Shown here one piece after another: positions 1-12,072 of a stretch of 64,000 nucleotides of DNA. The position numbers were made by a program, and so were the translations under genes. This DNA is from Batkoa obscura. Lineage: Eukaryota > Entomophthoromycota > Entomophthoromycetes > Entomophthorales > Batkoaceae. Within the stretch, counting starts at the first letter, position 1; the number at the start of each line of letters is the position of its first letter. The notes under the pieces are model-generated. The model was not told the DNA's origin and made no database searches. It worked only from the letters and a program-made list of their open reading frames with translations. Location: positions 1,860,001-1,924,000 of the forward strand of contig JASVEC010000005.1 in the NCBI GenBank assembly GCA_030770535.1, read 5' to 3'.

Positions 1-833
1 CAATTAAAGGTAAGACTCAATGAAGCTAACATTAGTAATTATTTATTCATTTACTATTAGGGAATGTCTACATTTATGGTAGAAATGCTAGAAACATCAA
101 CAATATTAAAAGTAAGCTAATTTTAACTTCATATCAAATTAATATTCTTTTTATAGTCTGCTACTGAAAATTCGTTAATTATTATTGATGAACTTGGACG
201 AGGTACAAGTACCCATGATGGTTTTGGTCTAGCATGGTCTATTTCTGAGTAAATTTAAGCATACATTAGTAAGTCAATACTAACATTATAATTTAGTTAT
301 ATTTGTAATCAATGTAAAAGCATGTGCTTATTTGCGACTCATTTTCATGAGCTTACTAAGTTAAAAGAAGAAATTCCAAAAGTTGCTAATTTACATGTTA
401 AAGTGCATCTGAATCAAAATTCCGAATTGGATAGTAACTTAACTTTGTTATATAAAATTGAAGAAGGTAAAGAAATAAAACTAAATATATTGACATACAT
501 TTAATTTATTTTTAGGTAGTTGTGATCAATCGTTAGGTATTCAAGTAGCTAAAATAGCTGGTTTTCCAAAAGTAGTGACCGATTTAGCTACTCATAAAGT
601 GAATGAACTTGAAAATGGGAATCAAAGATTAATAACTAAAGTATTTTAATTCTCTATTTATTAAAGTAACATATTAATTATTTTTCAAGGAACAAAAGGA
701 AAATATAGAATCAATAATGCGAGAATATATATTAAAATATAAAGCTAATCAATTGGATTCAAGTATCAAAAGTAAATTATTCGACTTGAAAAAGGAGTAT
801 CCATTTTTAAGCCAATTTAATTTAAATAAATAA
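1..833 (+). CDS. MSH2: DNA mismatch repair protein MSH2, C-terminal part (5' end outside window)
   Basis: MutS-family ATPase; with MSH6 or MSH3 it recognises base mismatches and small loops in the nucleus. What is seen: the end of the ABC-type ATPase domain, with the Walker B stretch [16 protein letters not shown], the downstream ATHFHELT switch, and [16 protein letters not shown], all diagnostic of MSH2 rather than other MutS homologues. Exons read as 1-9, 61-111, 157-248, 297-466, 516-640 and 690-833; the introns are 45-52 bases, GT-AG, and the visible part is in frame throughout (196 residues plus stop). Walker A lies upstream of the window. The short C-terminal tail ends QFNLNK. The gene is convergent with SDH4, with 48 bases between stop codons, so their 3' UTRs probably overlap. 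Confidence 0.93.
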
Positions 834-881
834 ACCTTTCTAATTACCACAACTTTTCGATTGAACCTTTTTATTTCTATT

Positions 882-1455
882 TTAAGCTTTCCAAACTCTT
901 TTGAAATATTCAGTTAATCCTACATCCCTAGAATTAATAATATAACTCCCATACATGGAATAAAAGGTAGCAGTATGTTGAGCAATGAGAGCAATGCAAT
1001 GAGCGACTGGGGTACGACGAAAAGGTAAATAATCAACGATTACAGAAGTAAGCCCCATATGAATATGGATTGGTAAAATGACTCCCATGGCATAATCATT
1101 AACTGGTAAACTACCATAAAATGCAGAGATACCAAAAATAGGTAATAAAGTTAAAGATATACCCTTTTCAAAATACCAATGATAACTTCCTTCCATTTTA
1201 TTCACTAAAAAATTAATAAGAGTCAATATTGGAGACAGTTGATTATAATGTTTTTTAAATTACCTTCATGTTTGGGTAAAGAAGCTAAAAGGATTAAAAA
1301 GATTAAGTTTGTTTAAGAATCAACTAATATTAATTACCATTTGTTGTACTCTTTCTTACACATTGTAAATTAAAATTCAATTTTAATTTGTTACTAGATT
1401 GTAACTTTATATTGCTAATTAATCGATTTTTCATCACTGTTTGTAGTAGACTCAT
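882..1455 (-). CDS. SDH4: Succinate dehydrogenase membrane anchor subunit (CybS)
   Basis: Small membrane anchor of respiratory complex II in the inner mitochondrial membrane; it helps bind ubiquinone and haem b. Three exons: 1338-1455, 1264-1284 (21 bases) and 882-1204, giving 153 residues. The start at 1455 is chosen because the first 40 residues form a basic, Ser/Asn-rich mitochondrial presequence. The mature part contains GSYHW near its start, about three hydrophobic segments, the IHIHMGLTSVIVDY segment that carries the haem and quinone side chains in this family, and the C-terminal signature DVGLTEYFKRVWK. Length and order match fungal CybS. No disruption is seen. The call rests on the C-terminal half; the presequence exon is inferred from splice sites and frame. 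Confidence 0.88.
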
Positions 1456-2310
1456 TTTGGATATAGAATTGGAATTTTTGATGATCTAAAAAGATTAGAT
1501 TTCAAAATTCAAACTTGTAAAACTTGATTTCAAATTGTGTGCACATTTTTATTGTTTTTTCAATATGCGATTTTTGCTGAAATTCAGTGTTGCCCTTAAT
1601 AAACTAAGGGTCAAAAATAATAAAGACAATAAGATTGAAATGTGGAGTTTGTTTCAACAGAGTATCCTTATTTTCTATTTAAAGTAAAATTTAAAACCAA
1701 CAAGTATTTAACGAAAGAAACAAGTTCCTTGCACAAGAAACTTATTCAATAGTAGGTTAAGTTTTATAAAAATAGCTGCTTATTTTTCAAATTTGTACAC
1801 GTCTACAGAAGCAAGCCTCAATATCTATTTTTTTAACCTTTTATAGAAAGTAGTAAGAAAATGACCCCATGATATTTTTTTCCAAGAAAGGCTAAAAAGG
1901 TGGATAAGTAGGTTTACTTTCATAGATGTGTAATAATACTTCTTGAGCCAATTGTTTGACATTACTATTTTTAGTACAAAATTGGACTGCTACTTAAAAT
2001 AATCCAGAAGGGTTTCATATTAGCTTTTTGACTACAACTCTATTGCGAATTATTTGTGATAACTTTTAGCGCTAATTATGTATTATTTTACTTTTTTAGT
2101 ATATGATTTGACCAAATTTTATTCTTAAATGAACAGTTATTGAGTTACAATAGAATTTCAATAGTTGTATCCAAGTTTAATTGATTAACAAGGAATCTTA
2201 GCAAAAAAAGCTCAATCAAACACTCAAATGAAAATTACTATTTTAAAAAAGGAGTATTAATACTTAAATCTAATAAGCCTTTCTTTAATTTTCAAATTTA
2301 ATTTTTTCAA
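1456..2310. other. Intergenic, no gene recognised
   Basis: AT-rich spacer between SDH4 (leftward) and the secreted-protein gene (rightward), so it should hold both promoters. I see no long reading frame, RNA gene or member of the window's repeat families. Confidence 0.5.
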
Positions 2311-2925
2311 ATGCTTCAACAATTTATAGTTTTATCACTTACATTAATATTTGGGTATCAAAGCAGCAAATTTCATGAGGATGTGAATTTTAGCTTAGAT
2401 AATCAATGTAAAAAAAACCCCAATTTAAAAAAAGAGTTAGATAGTTTATACCCCAAATTGGAGAACTGTTATTCCTTTTCTTCCCTTTATTTTAGTACAG
2501 CTAACGATGTTTGTAGTGATAGTTGTAGAAATTTAACTATTGATGCTTCCAAATTCATTGTTAAATATTGTAATTTGAGCTCCCCAAATAGCCAAAGTCC
2601 TTTAGCTGAGAATCATCATCATTCATATAATTTATGGTCCAATAAAGAAGCAGTAGAAGTAGTATGTGCTAAAAAAGGAGGCAGATCTAGCTCTTGTATT
2701 ACTGAGTTACTACGCGCGAAAACCATAATTGATAACTCCAAAGCTAAATCACCAGTTGGATTTTGGCAAATATCAAAAACAGATAAAGATAAAGTATGTA
2801 ATGAATGTATTAAAGATATATATAATACATTTAAGAATCAACCGTTTAATATACCTATGGTTTATTATTCAACAATCTTGAAACCTGAAGAATTTTTAAA
2901 AGATATTAATGTATTATGTTTTTAA
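2311..2925 (+). CDS. Secreted Cys-rich protein of unknown function
   Basis: A single-exon gene for 204 residues. Residues 1-20 form a hydrophobic signal peptide. The mature protein carries ten cysteines, an even number consistent with disulfide bonds in an extracellular protein. Spacing is irregular: two isolated cysteines, a CSDSC pair, then single ones, and a late CNEC pair before a hydrophobic, Tyr-rich stretch and a final Cys two residues from the end. There is no transmembrane segment after the signal peptide and no Ser/Thr linker. I do not recognise a domain. Secreted proteins of this general design are common in early-diverging fungi, where some act as effectors or wall proteins; that role is inference only. 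It lacks introns, unlike its intron-rich neighbours. Confidence 0.75.
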   Translation: MLQQFIVLSLTLIFGYQSSKFHEDVNFSLDNQCKKNPNLKKELDSLYPKLENCYSFSSLYFSTANDVCSDSCRNLTIDASKFIVKYCNLSSPNSQSPLAENHHHSYNLWSNKEAVEVVCAKKGGRSSSCITELLRAKTIIDNSKAKSPVGFWQISKTDKDKVCNECIKDIYNTFKNQPFNIPMVYYSTILKPEEFLKDINVLCF

Positions 2926-4224
2926 TTTAATAAAATGAATCAATAGCGTGTATTATTTTATTATTGTTTATTCAAATGAGAATTAAAAAGATTAATTACC
3001 TCTCTCATTAATTAGTTTTAATTGACAACTAATCCTTGATAAATCCCCACCTGAATGAAAATTAGTCTACTAAATCTTATTTCTATATTATCATTATTAT
3101 TATTCACTATTTTTTATTTTTTATTTTAGGTGTTTTCCTAAATTTTGTAATAATAAATCGATGTGTATGCGTTTTTTGGTTTCATTATTTTTCCATTTTT
3201 TAAGCACTATTTGCTATTTCAGTGGAAAGATTGTTAGTAAAATTCTTAGACAAAAAAATCATCCTCATATTTTTTGTAAGTTATAAAAACTAAATTTTAT
3301 TAATAATAACTAAAAATTATTAAATTAAATATTAAATCACCTTCATCACTAACTTGAATATTTTATTTATTTGATTTTGACTTCTTTTTTGGTGAGTCTA
3401 TTTCATTTTATTAGTAACAATAATAGAAATTATAGTAGAACTGTATCAAGTTGGCAATAAATATCAAATAAAATCAATTTGTCAGATAATTGCGTAGTTA
3501 AACAGTAAACAGGTATTTTATTTAAATAATCTAATCCTCTTTCTCTAGCATGACTTTAAAGAAAATAATAATAGATACAATCAAAAATAAAAGATTCAAT
3601 ACTTACAGTAATGTCTTTTCAAAACCATATCAAATTACCTTCAAAAATTGATAAAAAAATCTAAGGAATACTCAAATCTAACTTACTTTTTAAAATACTG
3701 CTAGATATGGGGGGTTACAAACTTCTTTTCCTCTTGATAAATCAAAACAAATTTGAAGTAAACTTGTTGTATAGATACCTACATTTTTATCTGAATAATA
3801 AGGACTATATTGATCATAATAAATCTATTGAATAAATTGTTAGTTATGTTTATTAAAAATTTCTAACCAGAAGTGAGCTAATTTATTAGTATTCTTTGAA
3901 TTCTTTTTAAATCTTCATACTGTCAGTTAGTATTTTATATTTATCAATCTAAATCAATCCTAAATTTGCATTCAATTGTTGGTCCAATATTTGCTGCTTT
4001 AGCTGTATTATGTAACAATTGTTTAACTTTTGATTTTTCAAAGTCTATTTTGATAGAAAATAAAGAATTTAAGAAAAGAATGTCATTGCTATTTTTTAGT
4101 TTAATATACACAATGAAAGTCTATTTTATAGAAAGTACTATATCATTGGTTGAAATATTCTAATAGTAATCAATGTGTCATTTAGTATTTCAAATGAATT
4201 AATTTTTTATTAAATTAAATTCAA
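2926..4224. other. Intergenic, one MITE copy, no gene recognised
   Basis: Holds a degraded MITE near 3163-3269 and otherwise AT-rich sequence. A 65-codon frame around 3966-4163 lacks any recognisable feature and is probably chance. The last few hundred bases should contain the promoter of the WD-repeat gene. Confidence 0.5.
3163..3269 (+). mobile_element. MITE copy, degraded
   Basis: Matches the family core (TTTTTTGGTTTCATTA, then TTAAGCACTATTT, then AGTGGAAAGATTGTTAGTAA) and the right end; about 9 extra bases lie in the middle and the left end is worn. Confidence 0.7.
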
Positions 4225-4408
4225 ATGCCATCGAGTAATGATAATAACAATAATACCAAGAATAATACTAAACCAAGGAAAACCAATATATCTCAAGAAT
4301 CAGAAGATTATGAATCAGAATATAACGAACTTAGAAGTGATTATAAAACAGAAGATAGTATAAGTGATGAAGAAAGATATAATAATAATATAAATAATAG
4401 CAATAACA

Positions 4409-4443
<35 letters not shown>

Positions 4444-7400
4444 GGTAATGGCAATCGATATAAGAGTCCACCTCAAGTGAATGATATGTTTCGAGTATTT
4501 TCTTCATTACAAGAAAGAGATAATAAACCAAGCCAAAGAATCAAAAGTAAAGTTAAAAGTAGTGATAATTTGATCTTAAAAAATCAAACTAAAGAGATTA
4601 ATGATAATCAAAAAAGTATGTTATTGGATATTGAAAATTTTAAAAATAGTTTACAATGGGAGAATAATAATTTAAATAATAATAATAATAATGATAATTT
4701 GAATTTTAACAAAAAAAATTCTTATCTGTTTAATGGACCTTTGAATTCCATTGCTCCAAATCCATCATTTGAACTTTTAGCTGTGGCAGGTAGAGAAGGT
4801 AAAAAAGAAAGAATTTTATTTTAGGTTTCAATTAAATCTTTAATTTTTATTTAGTATTAAAAGTGATCAAATTTAGTGAAGAAGAAATCAATGAATATAT
4901 CAATTTAAGAGTAGGCTATCGATTAAATTTAAATTTTAGTTCGAATGATGTAGCTTGGGGAATAGGCTATAGTCAAGATAAGTTAGCCACTGCATCTACT
5001 AATGGTTCAGTTGTATTATGGGACTTAAATAAATATGGGCAAAAAATAGAAAGGTTAATTACTGGTCATTCAAGAGCAGTTAACAAAGTGAAATTTCATC
5101 CGTTTTCGGGTCAATTATTGTTTTCTGCTGCTCAAGATGGATTTATTAAAGTTTGGGTAAATAATTTTTGTTGAATATTCAATATATTTTAAAATTTTAC
5201 AATTTTTGTTAGGATATAAGAACAAAAGAATCAGCTAAATTAAGCTTTAATCCTAAATCGGAAGCTGTTCGAGATTTTCAATTTAATCCATTAAATACAG
5301 AAGAGTTTGTAGCGGCATTTGAATCAGGATCAATTCAAGTAAATAATTAACATTAGATTAAATTAATATTAATTGCTTATATTAGGTTTGGGATATTAGA
5401 AATCCTACTCAATATTTAAAAAAATTTACAGCTCACACTGGTATTGCTTTAACCGTAGATTGGAATTCAGATGGTAGGACAATTGCTAGTGGTGGTAGAG
5501 ATAAACAAATTAAAGTAAATGTTTAATATGATAATTATAATTAATTAATTAATAATTATATTATTAATTATATTATTAATAGATTTGGGACACAAAATCA
5601 GATAGTAGAAAACCTAATGGATTAATACAAACAATTGCTGCTGTATCAAAAATACGTTGGAGACCAAATCATCTTCATCAAATTGCATCCACTTCTTTGA
5701 ACATTGATTATTCAATTAATGTTTGGGATATCAACCGACCTTATTTACCAAAATATAATATTATTGGACATAACAATATAACCACAGGCAATACTAATAT
5801 TAATATTATAATAAATATTATTAACATATCATTATTTAGATATCTATTGGGCAGGATCAGATGAAATATTTAGCTGTAGTAAAGATCATTATTTTCTAAG
5901 AAGAGAAGTTACAGATATTAGTTCATTTACTCAACCTTCAAATTATTTAAATACAGTAGCTTTATCATGGAATCCATATGGAGATATTAGTTTCGTATTA
6001 GAAACAACCAACAATGAAACTAATAGTAATAATAATAGTGAAGTTATTAAAAATTATAAAAGAAATGAAAAAAATTATTTAAAAAAAAGAAGTGAAAATT
6101 TATTTCGAATGATACCAGTAAGTTAATAAAATTTCATTTCTAATATCATATTAATTATTTATTTAATTAATGTTATTTAGTTACAAAGTTCAGGTATTCT
6201 TCATGTACCTACCTTTGATTTTCGTACATTTAGTTATTTTGCTATTAATTATTCATTAGACTCTAATGACATTTTAAGTTCAACAGAACATAATTATTTA
6301 GTAAGTTGAATATTACATCATTGAAATTTTAATTAATATTTAAATTAGGTAGCATACCAAGCAGAACATTTTAGAGCAGCACAAACATGGAAAATGATTC
6401 AATTGATATTTGGTAAATTTTTAACAAAAAATGAAAGTGATGACGATGACAGTGATGATGATAATTTATTTAATTATTCAAATCAATCTTTTTTTAAATT
6501 AACAAATAATAATAATATTAACAATAATAGTACAGTTATAAATAATAGTAATAAAACACAATTAATAAATACACAATCCTCAACAAACTCAATTACTCAG
6601 CTTAAAACAACAAACAAAACTCGATCTTATCCATATTTAGAAAATGAAGAATTACCAGATGACGATTATTTACTTGACGCAGTTAATTTAATTGAGAGAT
6701 TATCAGAAGTTAGTGAAGATGATATTGATAATTTAAAGGATAATAATAACAATAATAATATAATAATAAATCCATTATCAGCTCAACCATCAACAGCAGT
6801 ATCAACATCAACAGCAACACCAGCAATACCAACACAATCAAATACACCTGGTAATAGATCACCAAAATATAAAAAAATAATGGGATCTTCAAATTTAATT
6901 TATCAAAGTAATAAATTAGTTAGTAACAAATTAACTAATAGCAATAATAATAACAATAATGTTAATATTAATAGTGCTAATACTAATAATAATAGTATTA
7001 ATAACAACCAATTTCCAAATAATTGGAAAGTTAATGAAATTATTTCGGAAATAATTGAATATTATAATATTGAAGGAGATATCCAAATGTGTAGTATAAT
7101 TTTAATATTATTAAATAATAGAATAGAATTTAATTTAAAATTAAAACAAAATATAATTAAAAGTTATATTGAATTATTAGATCGATTTAAATTATATAAT
7201 ATATCTAATGAAATAATATTAAAAAGTGAAATTAATGAAATTCAATTATTGAATCAAGAATCAACTACAATTTATACTATGTGTTTTACTTGTAAAAAAC
7301 CATTAATTAATAATAATATATCAAATAATAATAATAATAGTAATAATTTAAAAGATTATTTTCAATGTGAAAAATGTAATACAATCATAGAAAAATGTAG

Positions 7401-7569
7401 TATTTGTTCCTTATTAGTTAAAGGTAGTTTTGTTTGGTGTCAATATTGTGGCCATGGGGGTCATGCTAATTGTATTTCTTTATGGTTTGAAATGAATTCA
7501 GATGTTAATACTAAAGGTTATTGTCCTACTGGTTGTGGTCATCAATGTGATTTCATTATTAATAATTAG
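4225..7569 (+). CDS. SEA2: WDR24 / SEA2 (RTC1), GATOR2/SEACAT subunit: WD40 propeller plus RING-type zinc finger
   Basis: Subunit of the GATOR2 (SEACAT) complex on the vacuole membrane, which relays amino-acid sufficiency to TORC1. Eight exons: 4225-4798, 4855-5156, 5213-5338, 5386-5514, 5583-5787, 5840-6117, 6181-6300 and 6349-7569; together 984 residues in one frame. Order: an Asn-rich low-complexity N-terminus, a WD40 propeller (blades ending VVLWDLNK, VWDIRTK, VWDIRN, IWDTK, VWDIN), a long Asn-rich middle, and a C-terminal double-zinc region with Cys pairs MCFTCKKP, CEKC, CSIC and WCQYCGHGGHANC. This layout is that of WDR24/Sea2. The intron after 5787 begins GC rather than GT, and no GT donor is available there. 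A MITE begins one base after the stop codon. Confidence 0.9.
4403..4440 (+). repeat. AAT trinucleotide repeat coding for polyasparagine
   Basis: An AAT microsatellite inside the N-terminal low-complexity part of the WDR24 gene. Similar Asn runs recur later in this gene and in the MIO gene, so they look like a genome-wide habit. Confidence 0.8.
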
Positions 7570-7570
7570 T

Positions 7571-7666
7571 GGGGATGTTTTTTTTGATTTGATTACTTTT
7601 CCATTTTTTAAGCGCTATTTGAGTGGAAAGATTGTTAGTAAATTCTTAAACAAAAAATACATCCCC
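7571..7666 (+). mobile_element. MITE copy directly after the WDR24 stop codon
   Basis: Full-length copy starting GGGGATGT and ending ACATCCCC. It starts one base after the stop codon, so it should form the 3' UTR and may supply the polyadenylation signal. Confidence 0.9.
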
Positions 7667-8145
7667 TAATTGAATTTTTTAATTCAAAAGTCTTAAAAGC
7701 TTGATAAAAATGATTATCTTTGATGTTTTATTTATTATTTTAGTTGAATAAAATTAAGTTGAATTTTTAATTAAATCTGAAATCAACTTTTTATTTTATA
7801 TGTAATTTTAAATTTGAAAATTATTTAATTTAATATTTTAAGTTTTATTATAATCCCTATTTTGTTTTATAAATTACTAATATCAGTATATTAAAATATT
7901 AAAAGAATTAATTAACAAATTAACATTAAGGAAAATTGATACTATAAAACAAAATAAAACAAAATTAGATATATCAAAACAAAATTTATTTTTTTTAGCT
8001 ATTTGAAAATAAAAATAAAACCTTAAATAAAAGAATATCGTATTAAAATCATCTTATATACTTTTTAAAAGTATTAAATACAATAAATTATTATTACTAA
8101 TCCTTAATAATAGATTCAATCAAAATCTATTCTAATTCAATCTTC
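7667..8145. other. Intergenic between convergent genes, nothing further seen
   Basis: Very AT-rich stretch shared by the 3' ends of WDR24 and SKN7. No frame or repeat of note. Confidence 0.5.
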
Positions 8146-10158
8146 TTATTGGTTAGATGGATTCGGTTGGTAATAAGTTTGTGCAATCATCCCTGAATTA
8201 TAATTAGCGTCTGATATCTGTGCATTAAAAAAAGGCTGTGGTGGATTAAACGTTATATTTTCTCTCATTTCTTGATTGACATTTTGTTGTATTTGAGTGG
8301 TAGGTATAATTTGGGAAGCAAGTTCATTATTATTTATACTATATTCATTGTTATATGTTGTCATGTCATTACTTAATTGTGTTTGATTTTGTTGAGTTTC
8401 CGCATCTCGATTGATACAAAATTTAAGCCAGTGTTTTTGCATTATAGGCCCAAGTTCTTTAACTCTTAATGGTTTTCCTAATACTTCATTGATGCCTTGT
8501 TCTAAATAAAAGTTACGATCTTCTTCTCGATAATCTCCTGTAATAGCAATGATCGGAGTAGCTGCATCAAACTCACGTATTAATTTAGTAGCTGATAACC
8601 CATCCATTTCAGGCATCCATATATCCATTAGTACCATATCATATTTACGCGATTTCATTTTATTAACAGCTTCAGATCCATCTTTCGCAATATCATAAGA
8701 ACATCCAAGTATTTGTAATGATCTAGCATAGATGGCTTGACATGTGGGGTCATCATCAACTAATAATACATTAGGAGGTACTATCCAAGTCCATGCTAAA
8801 CTTTGTGTTGAGTTCGCATCTGTTTTACTTCTTTTCTCTGCTAAAGCTTTACGCTTCATATTCGCTTTTAAACTGTTATTTGGAACTGGTTTTTGTGAAA
8901 TAATTTCCTGTTTAACTGGCTCAGGTGCAACAAAATTATAACTGGTACTAACTGGAACAAGATTAACGTTATTAAATGAACTGCTATAATCTTGCGATAC
9001 TGGTATATTTTGATTAGGCATTCCTTGTAAATTAAATGATTGAGAGTAATAATCTTGAGCTGCTTGGGTGAAATCATTCAAAAATTGACCATTTGCTTTA
9101 GATACTTGCTTTATAAGTATTTACCAAACGCTGGATATTTGCTGAAAGAAATGGTTGTTGAGGTTGTACTTGATTTACATCTGGCTGTACTTGAGCTTGA
9201 CTATTCATAGGTGGATTGAAATCTTGTCTCCATTGATTGTCAACAAAGAGCATTAAAGCTAATAAATTAAATTAGTTATTTTTGAAATTAAAAAATCAAT
9301 GAATACCTTTTTCTTGAGAAACTATACATTGTATTATTGACTGCATTAATTCATCTTGAGCAATCATATTTTTGCTTAAATTTTCCACTTCTTTTATTAA
9401 CCGATTATATTTATCTTCAACATTCTTACTACAAGATGTATTCGTTTTTGATTCCAGTTTGTTGATTCTTTCCTGCATAGTTCTTATAATAGTTTCCAAG
9501 TCGTTTTGGGTACGAGTATTTCCTCCTTGGGCATCAATTGGTTTACCGTTGAGAGTCAAAGCTGGCGAATGTAAGTTGACATGATTATCAGGTTGCTTTC
9601 CTTCAAAATTGTTCACAGATACTCTTCTAGTCGCTGCAGCTTTTCTCTATTTACTTTAATTAATAAAATAATCTGGGCTAAAATAAAACACTAACCCTAA
9701 TGTCCTTAAGAGAATCTATAGAATCTCTACAAAAATTTTCATGCTTAAATTCCCAAATCTATATAAATAGTTAATTTCATGTTTAATCGTATAAAATATA
9801 AGTTCACTTACTTTATCATCAGTAACTCTTTTAACTTTAGAGAAACCGTATTTATTTAACTGACGAATAAAAGACTGAAAATTATCATGTTTAAAATGTT
9901 TTGGCAATAATAACTTTGCAAAATCGTGAGGGTTTGATATTAAAAAACTATCACCATTGTTACTCCAGCAAGCTAAAGGATAAGAGATCGGGTCATTAAC
10001 AAGGCTTTAAAAAAGTTAATAAAGAACTGGTTTGAAAATTCAAGTCTTGCTTACCGAAATAGTTTTTGTATAAAGTCGGTTGGACCTTGAGGATTAGATG
10101 GGCTAGTTCTAGTATTATTTTCCTCCATCATAAAGTTACCATTATTTAAATGTGGCAT
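8146..10158 (-). CDS. SKN7: SKN7/PRR1-type response regulator (HSF-type DNA-binding domain plus receiver domain)
   Basis: Nuclear transcription factor of the fungal two-component pathway for oxidative, osmotic and wall stress; in relatives it is phosphorylated through a histidine phosphotransfer protein. Exons 10055-10158, 9812-10004, 9696-9758, 9307-9646, then one ending at 9258, then the last exon down to 8146. N-terminal HSF-type domain: DFIQKLF, FLISNPHDFAKLLLPKHFKHDNF-like core, SFIRQLNKYGFSKVK, IWEFKHENF. It is followed by RKAAATRRVSV and a coiled-coil stretch (QERINKLESK). The receiver shows the acidic pair in LLVDDD, the phospho-acceptor Asp in MDIWMPEMDG and the conserved Lys in LGKPL. 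The C-terminus is Gln/Asn-rich. The intron between about 9105 and 9190 has several possible donors, so that junction is uncertain. Confidence 0.92.
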
Positions 10159-10318
10159 AAAATTTTTTAAAAGATTATTTTATTTAAAAAAAATGTTTAT
10201 TTATAAGATTGGCAATTTTTTTATTAACTCATGTAAACATTCGTGTTTCAGATGATTGGAGATTCTTTAACTTGTTTTTCATGCTAAATTTGAGAAGATT
10301 TCAAGTTCTTTTTTATAT

Positions 10319-10416
10319 GGGGATGTATTTTTTTATTTAAGAATTTTACTAGTAATTATTCTACTCAAATAGCACTTGAAAAATGGAAAAAGTAATGAAA
10401 TCAAAAAAACACCCCC
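10319..10416 (-). mobile_element. MITE copy
   Basis: Both ends intact and flanked by TAT on the left and ATA on the right, fitting a TA target site. It lies about 160 bases upstream of the SKN7 start. Confidence 0.88.
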
Positions 10417-11226
10417 ATATTAATAATTTTAATATTACAATATCAATCCTCTCTTTTGACATACAATTTCATTTGCTAATATATTACAATTGATTATGAG
10501 GTATTTTAATAATATAGAAGTTAATATTTGATATTTATATTTAATATAATTTAATACCACTACAATACCACATATTACTAAGATACCACAAATTATTTTG
10601 AAGATTGACATTAATCTAAAAACACGAAATAATTTCAATTTTAAATAATTCAAAATCAGTTTTGTGTGTAAATTATAAAACGCATTATCATTAAAAAGTT
10701 AGCAAATTAAATCGAACAAATATGTTTCATCTTATGAAGTACTCAATTAATTATTCTCACTAAAATGTTAAGATTAGAAAATTACAAATTAAATTGGCAA
10801 ATTAAATTCATTAAAATATAGTTTACAATTCAAAGTTAAACTATCCAAATATAATATTCTATTAATTAATAGTATTTATTGTTATGAGTTTTATTTAATA
10901 ATACTTTCAACTTTTATTTTTAACCCCCGTACCAGATATTCGTTTAGTTAATAATGAAGGGATTTATACGATCAATATCAATTGTAATTCTTTTAGTTTT
11001 AGAATACTAAATCACGTTCTTTTATTAAGTGGTAGAATTTACTTTTATGACTTTCTTACTTGAATATTTCAACACCTGTTTTTAAGTGAGCAAATGGATA
11101 AAGCTCCTTAGTATTTGAATTTTAGAAACCATTATCTTTATTAAATACTTGAATATTACTATAATATTTTTCACTTATTTAATAATAGCTGGGTGGCTTA
11201 TTTGACTGTGATTGTTTTGTTTAAAT

Positions 11227-11321
11227 AGGGATGTTTTTTTGGCTTCATACTTTTTCCATTTTTAAGCGCTATTTGAACAAAGATTGTTAGTAAAATTCTT
11301 AAACTAAAAAATATATCCCCA
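11227..11321 (+). mobile_element. MITE copy
   Basis: Core AAGCGCTATTTGA and both ends recognisable; a few bases are lost before the right half. Confidence 0.85.
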
Positions 11322-11972
11322 ATAATTTATAATGCTGGTAAATTTAAAGAACAAATAATGATTTAACTGTGGAATTATTTCTCAGATAAAATTCAACTTA
11401 TCAGTGCTAGTATTTTATTAATTAAATATCCACACTTTTTATTATAAATAAACTTAAAAGTAACCAATAGACAATCGGAATAGACAAATATATATTGTTT
11501 ATTAAAACCCCATTAATACAAATAATACAGTCACGTTTTTTGTTTAGTATTTGAGGACGCTTTTTGTTTCAATTTTTTGTTTATTTTTGAGCCTTATGGG
11601 TGAAAAAGGGCAATTCTTATACATTAAAATATGCCCATTTACTGAGTAATTTTTCGAATTTTAAGCTATCTAAATAGTAAGCAAATAGTTAAAAATGAGA
11701 AGATACTCTTTTTTGACTAACATAAACCTGAAACTAGCACTTTTGGAAAGGAAAATAAGAAATTTTTAAATGTTTTTATCTACCTTTATTATTTTCTTTA
11801 TGTTTACTTGACATGTATTAAAAACTTTAGTTACTAAATTTTATAGTTTTTACAAGATCATTATTTACTAATTTTTTACTACTATGTTTTTACTACATTT
11901 GCTACGTTTTGATTGATTGTATACTATCATGTTTAGATTAAGTTCGAACTTCATATATCAATAATTACAATA

Positions 11973-12072
11973 TGTAGATGTTTTTTTTAACTTCATCACT
12001 TTTCCCATTTTTAAGCACTATTTAAACAGAAAGATTATTAGTAAAATCCTTAAACAAAAAAACATACCACCA
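11973..12072 (+). mobile_element. MITE copy, diverged
   Basis: Family core present (CTTCATCACTTTTCCC, AAGATTATTAGTAAAATCCTTAAAC) with worn ends, flanked by TATG and CATATG. Confidence 0.8.

Noticed and set aside
3966-4163. 65-codon plus-strand frame
   Set aside because: Uses an alternative start, has no recognisable motif and is flanked by intergenic AT-rich DNA; probably chance.
4331-4531. Tyr-rich minus-strand frame at the start of WDR24
   Set aside because: It is the complement of an AAT polyasparagine tract.
9104-9120. Possible 16-base intron in SKN7
   Set aside because: A 16-base GTAAAT...AAAG piece restores the frame, but several upstream phase-0 donors allow an intron of about 60 bases. 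With the aminotransferase case resolved as normal, an ultrashort intron is not needed.
10435-10653. 72-codon hydrophobic minus-strand frame
   Set aside because: Begins inside low-complexity AT-rich DNA next to a MITE; Ile/Leu richness follows from base composition.
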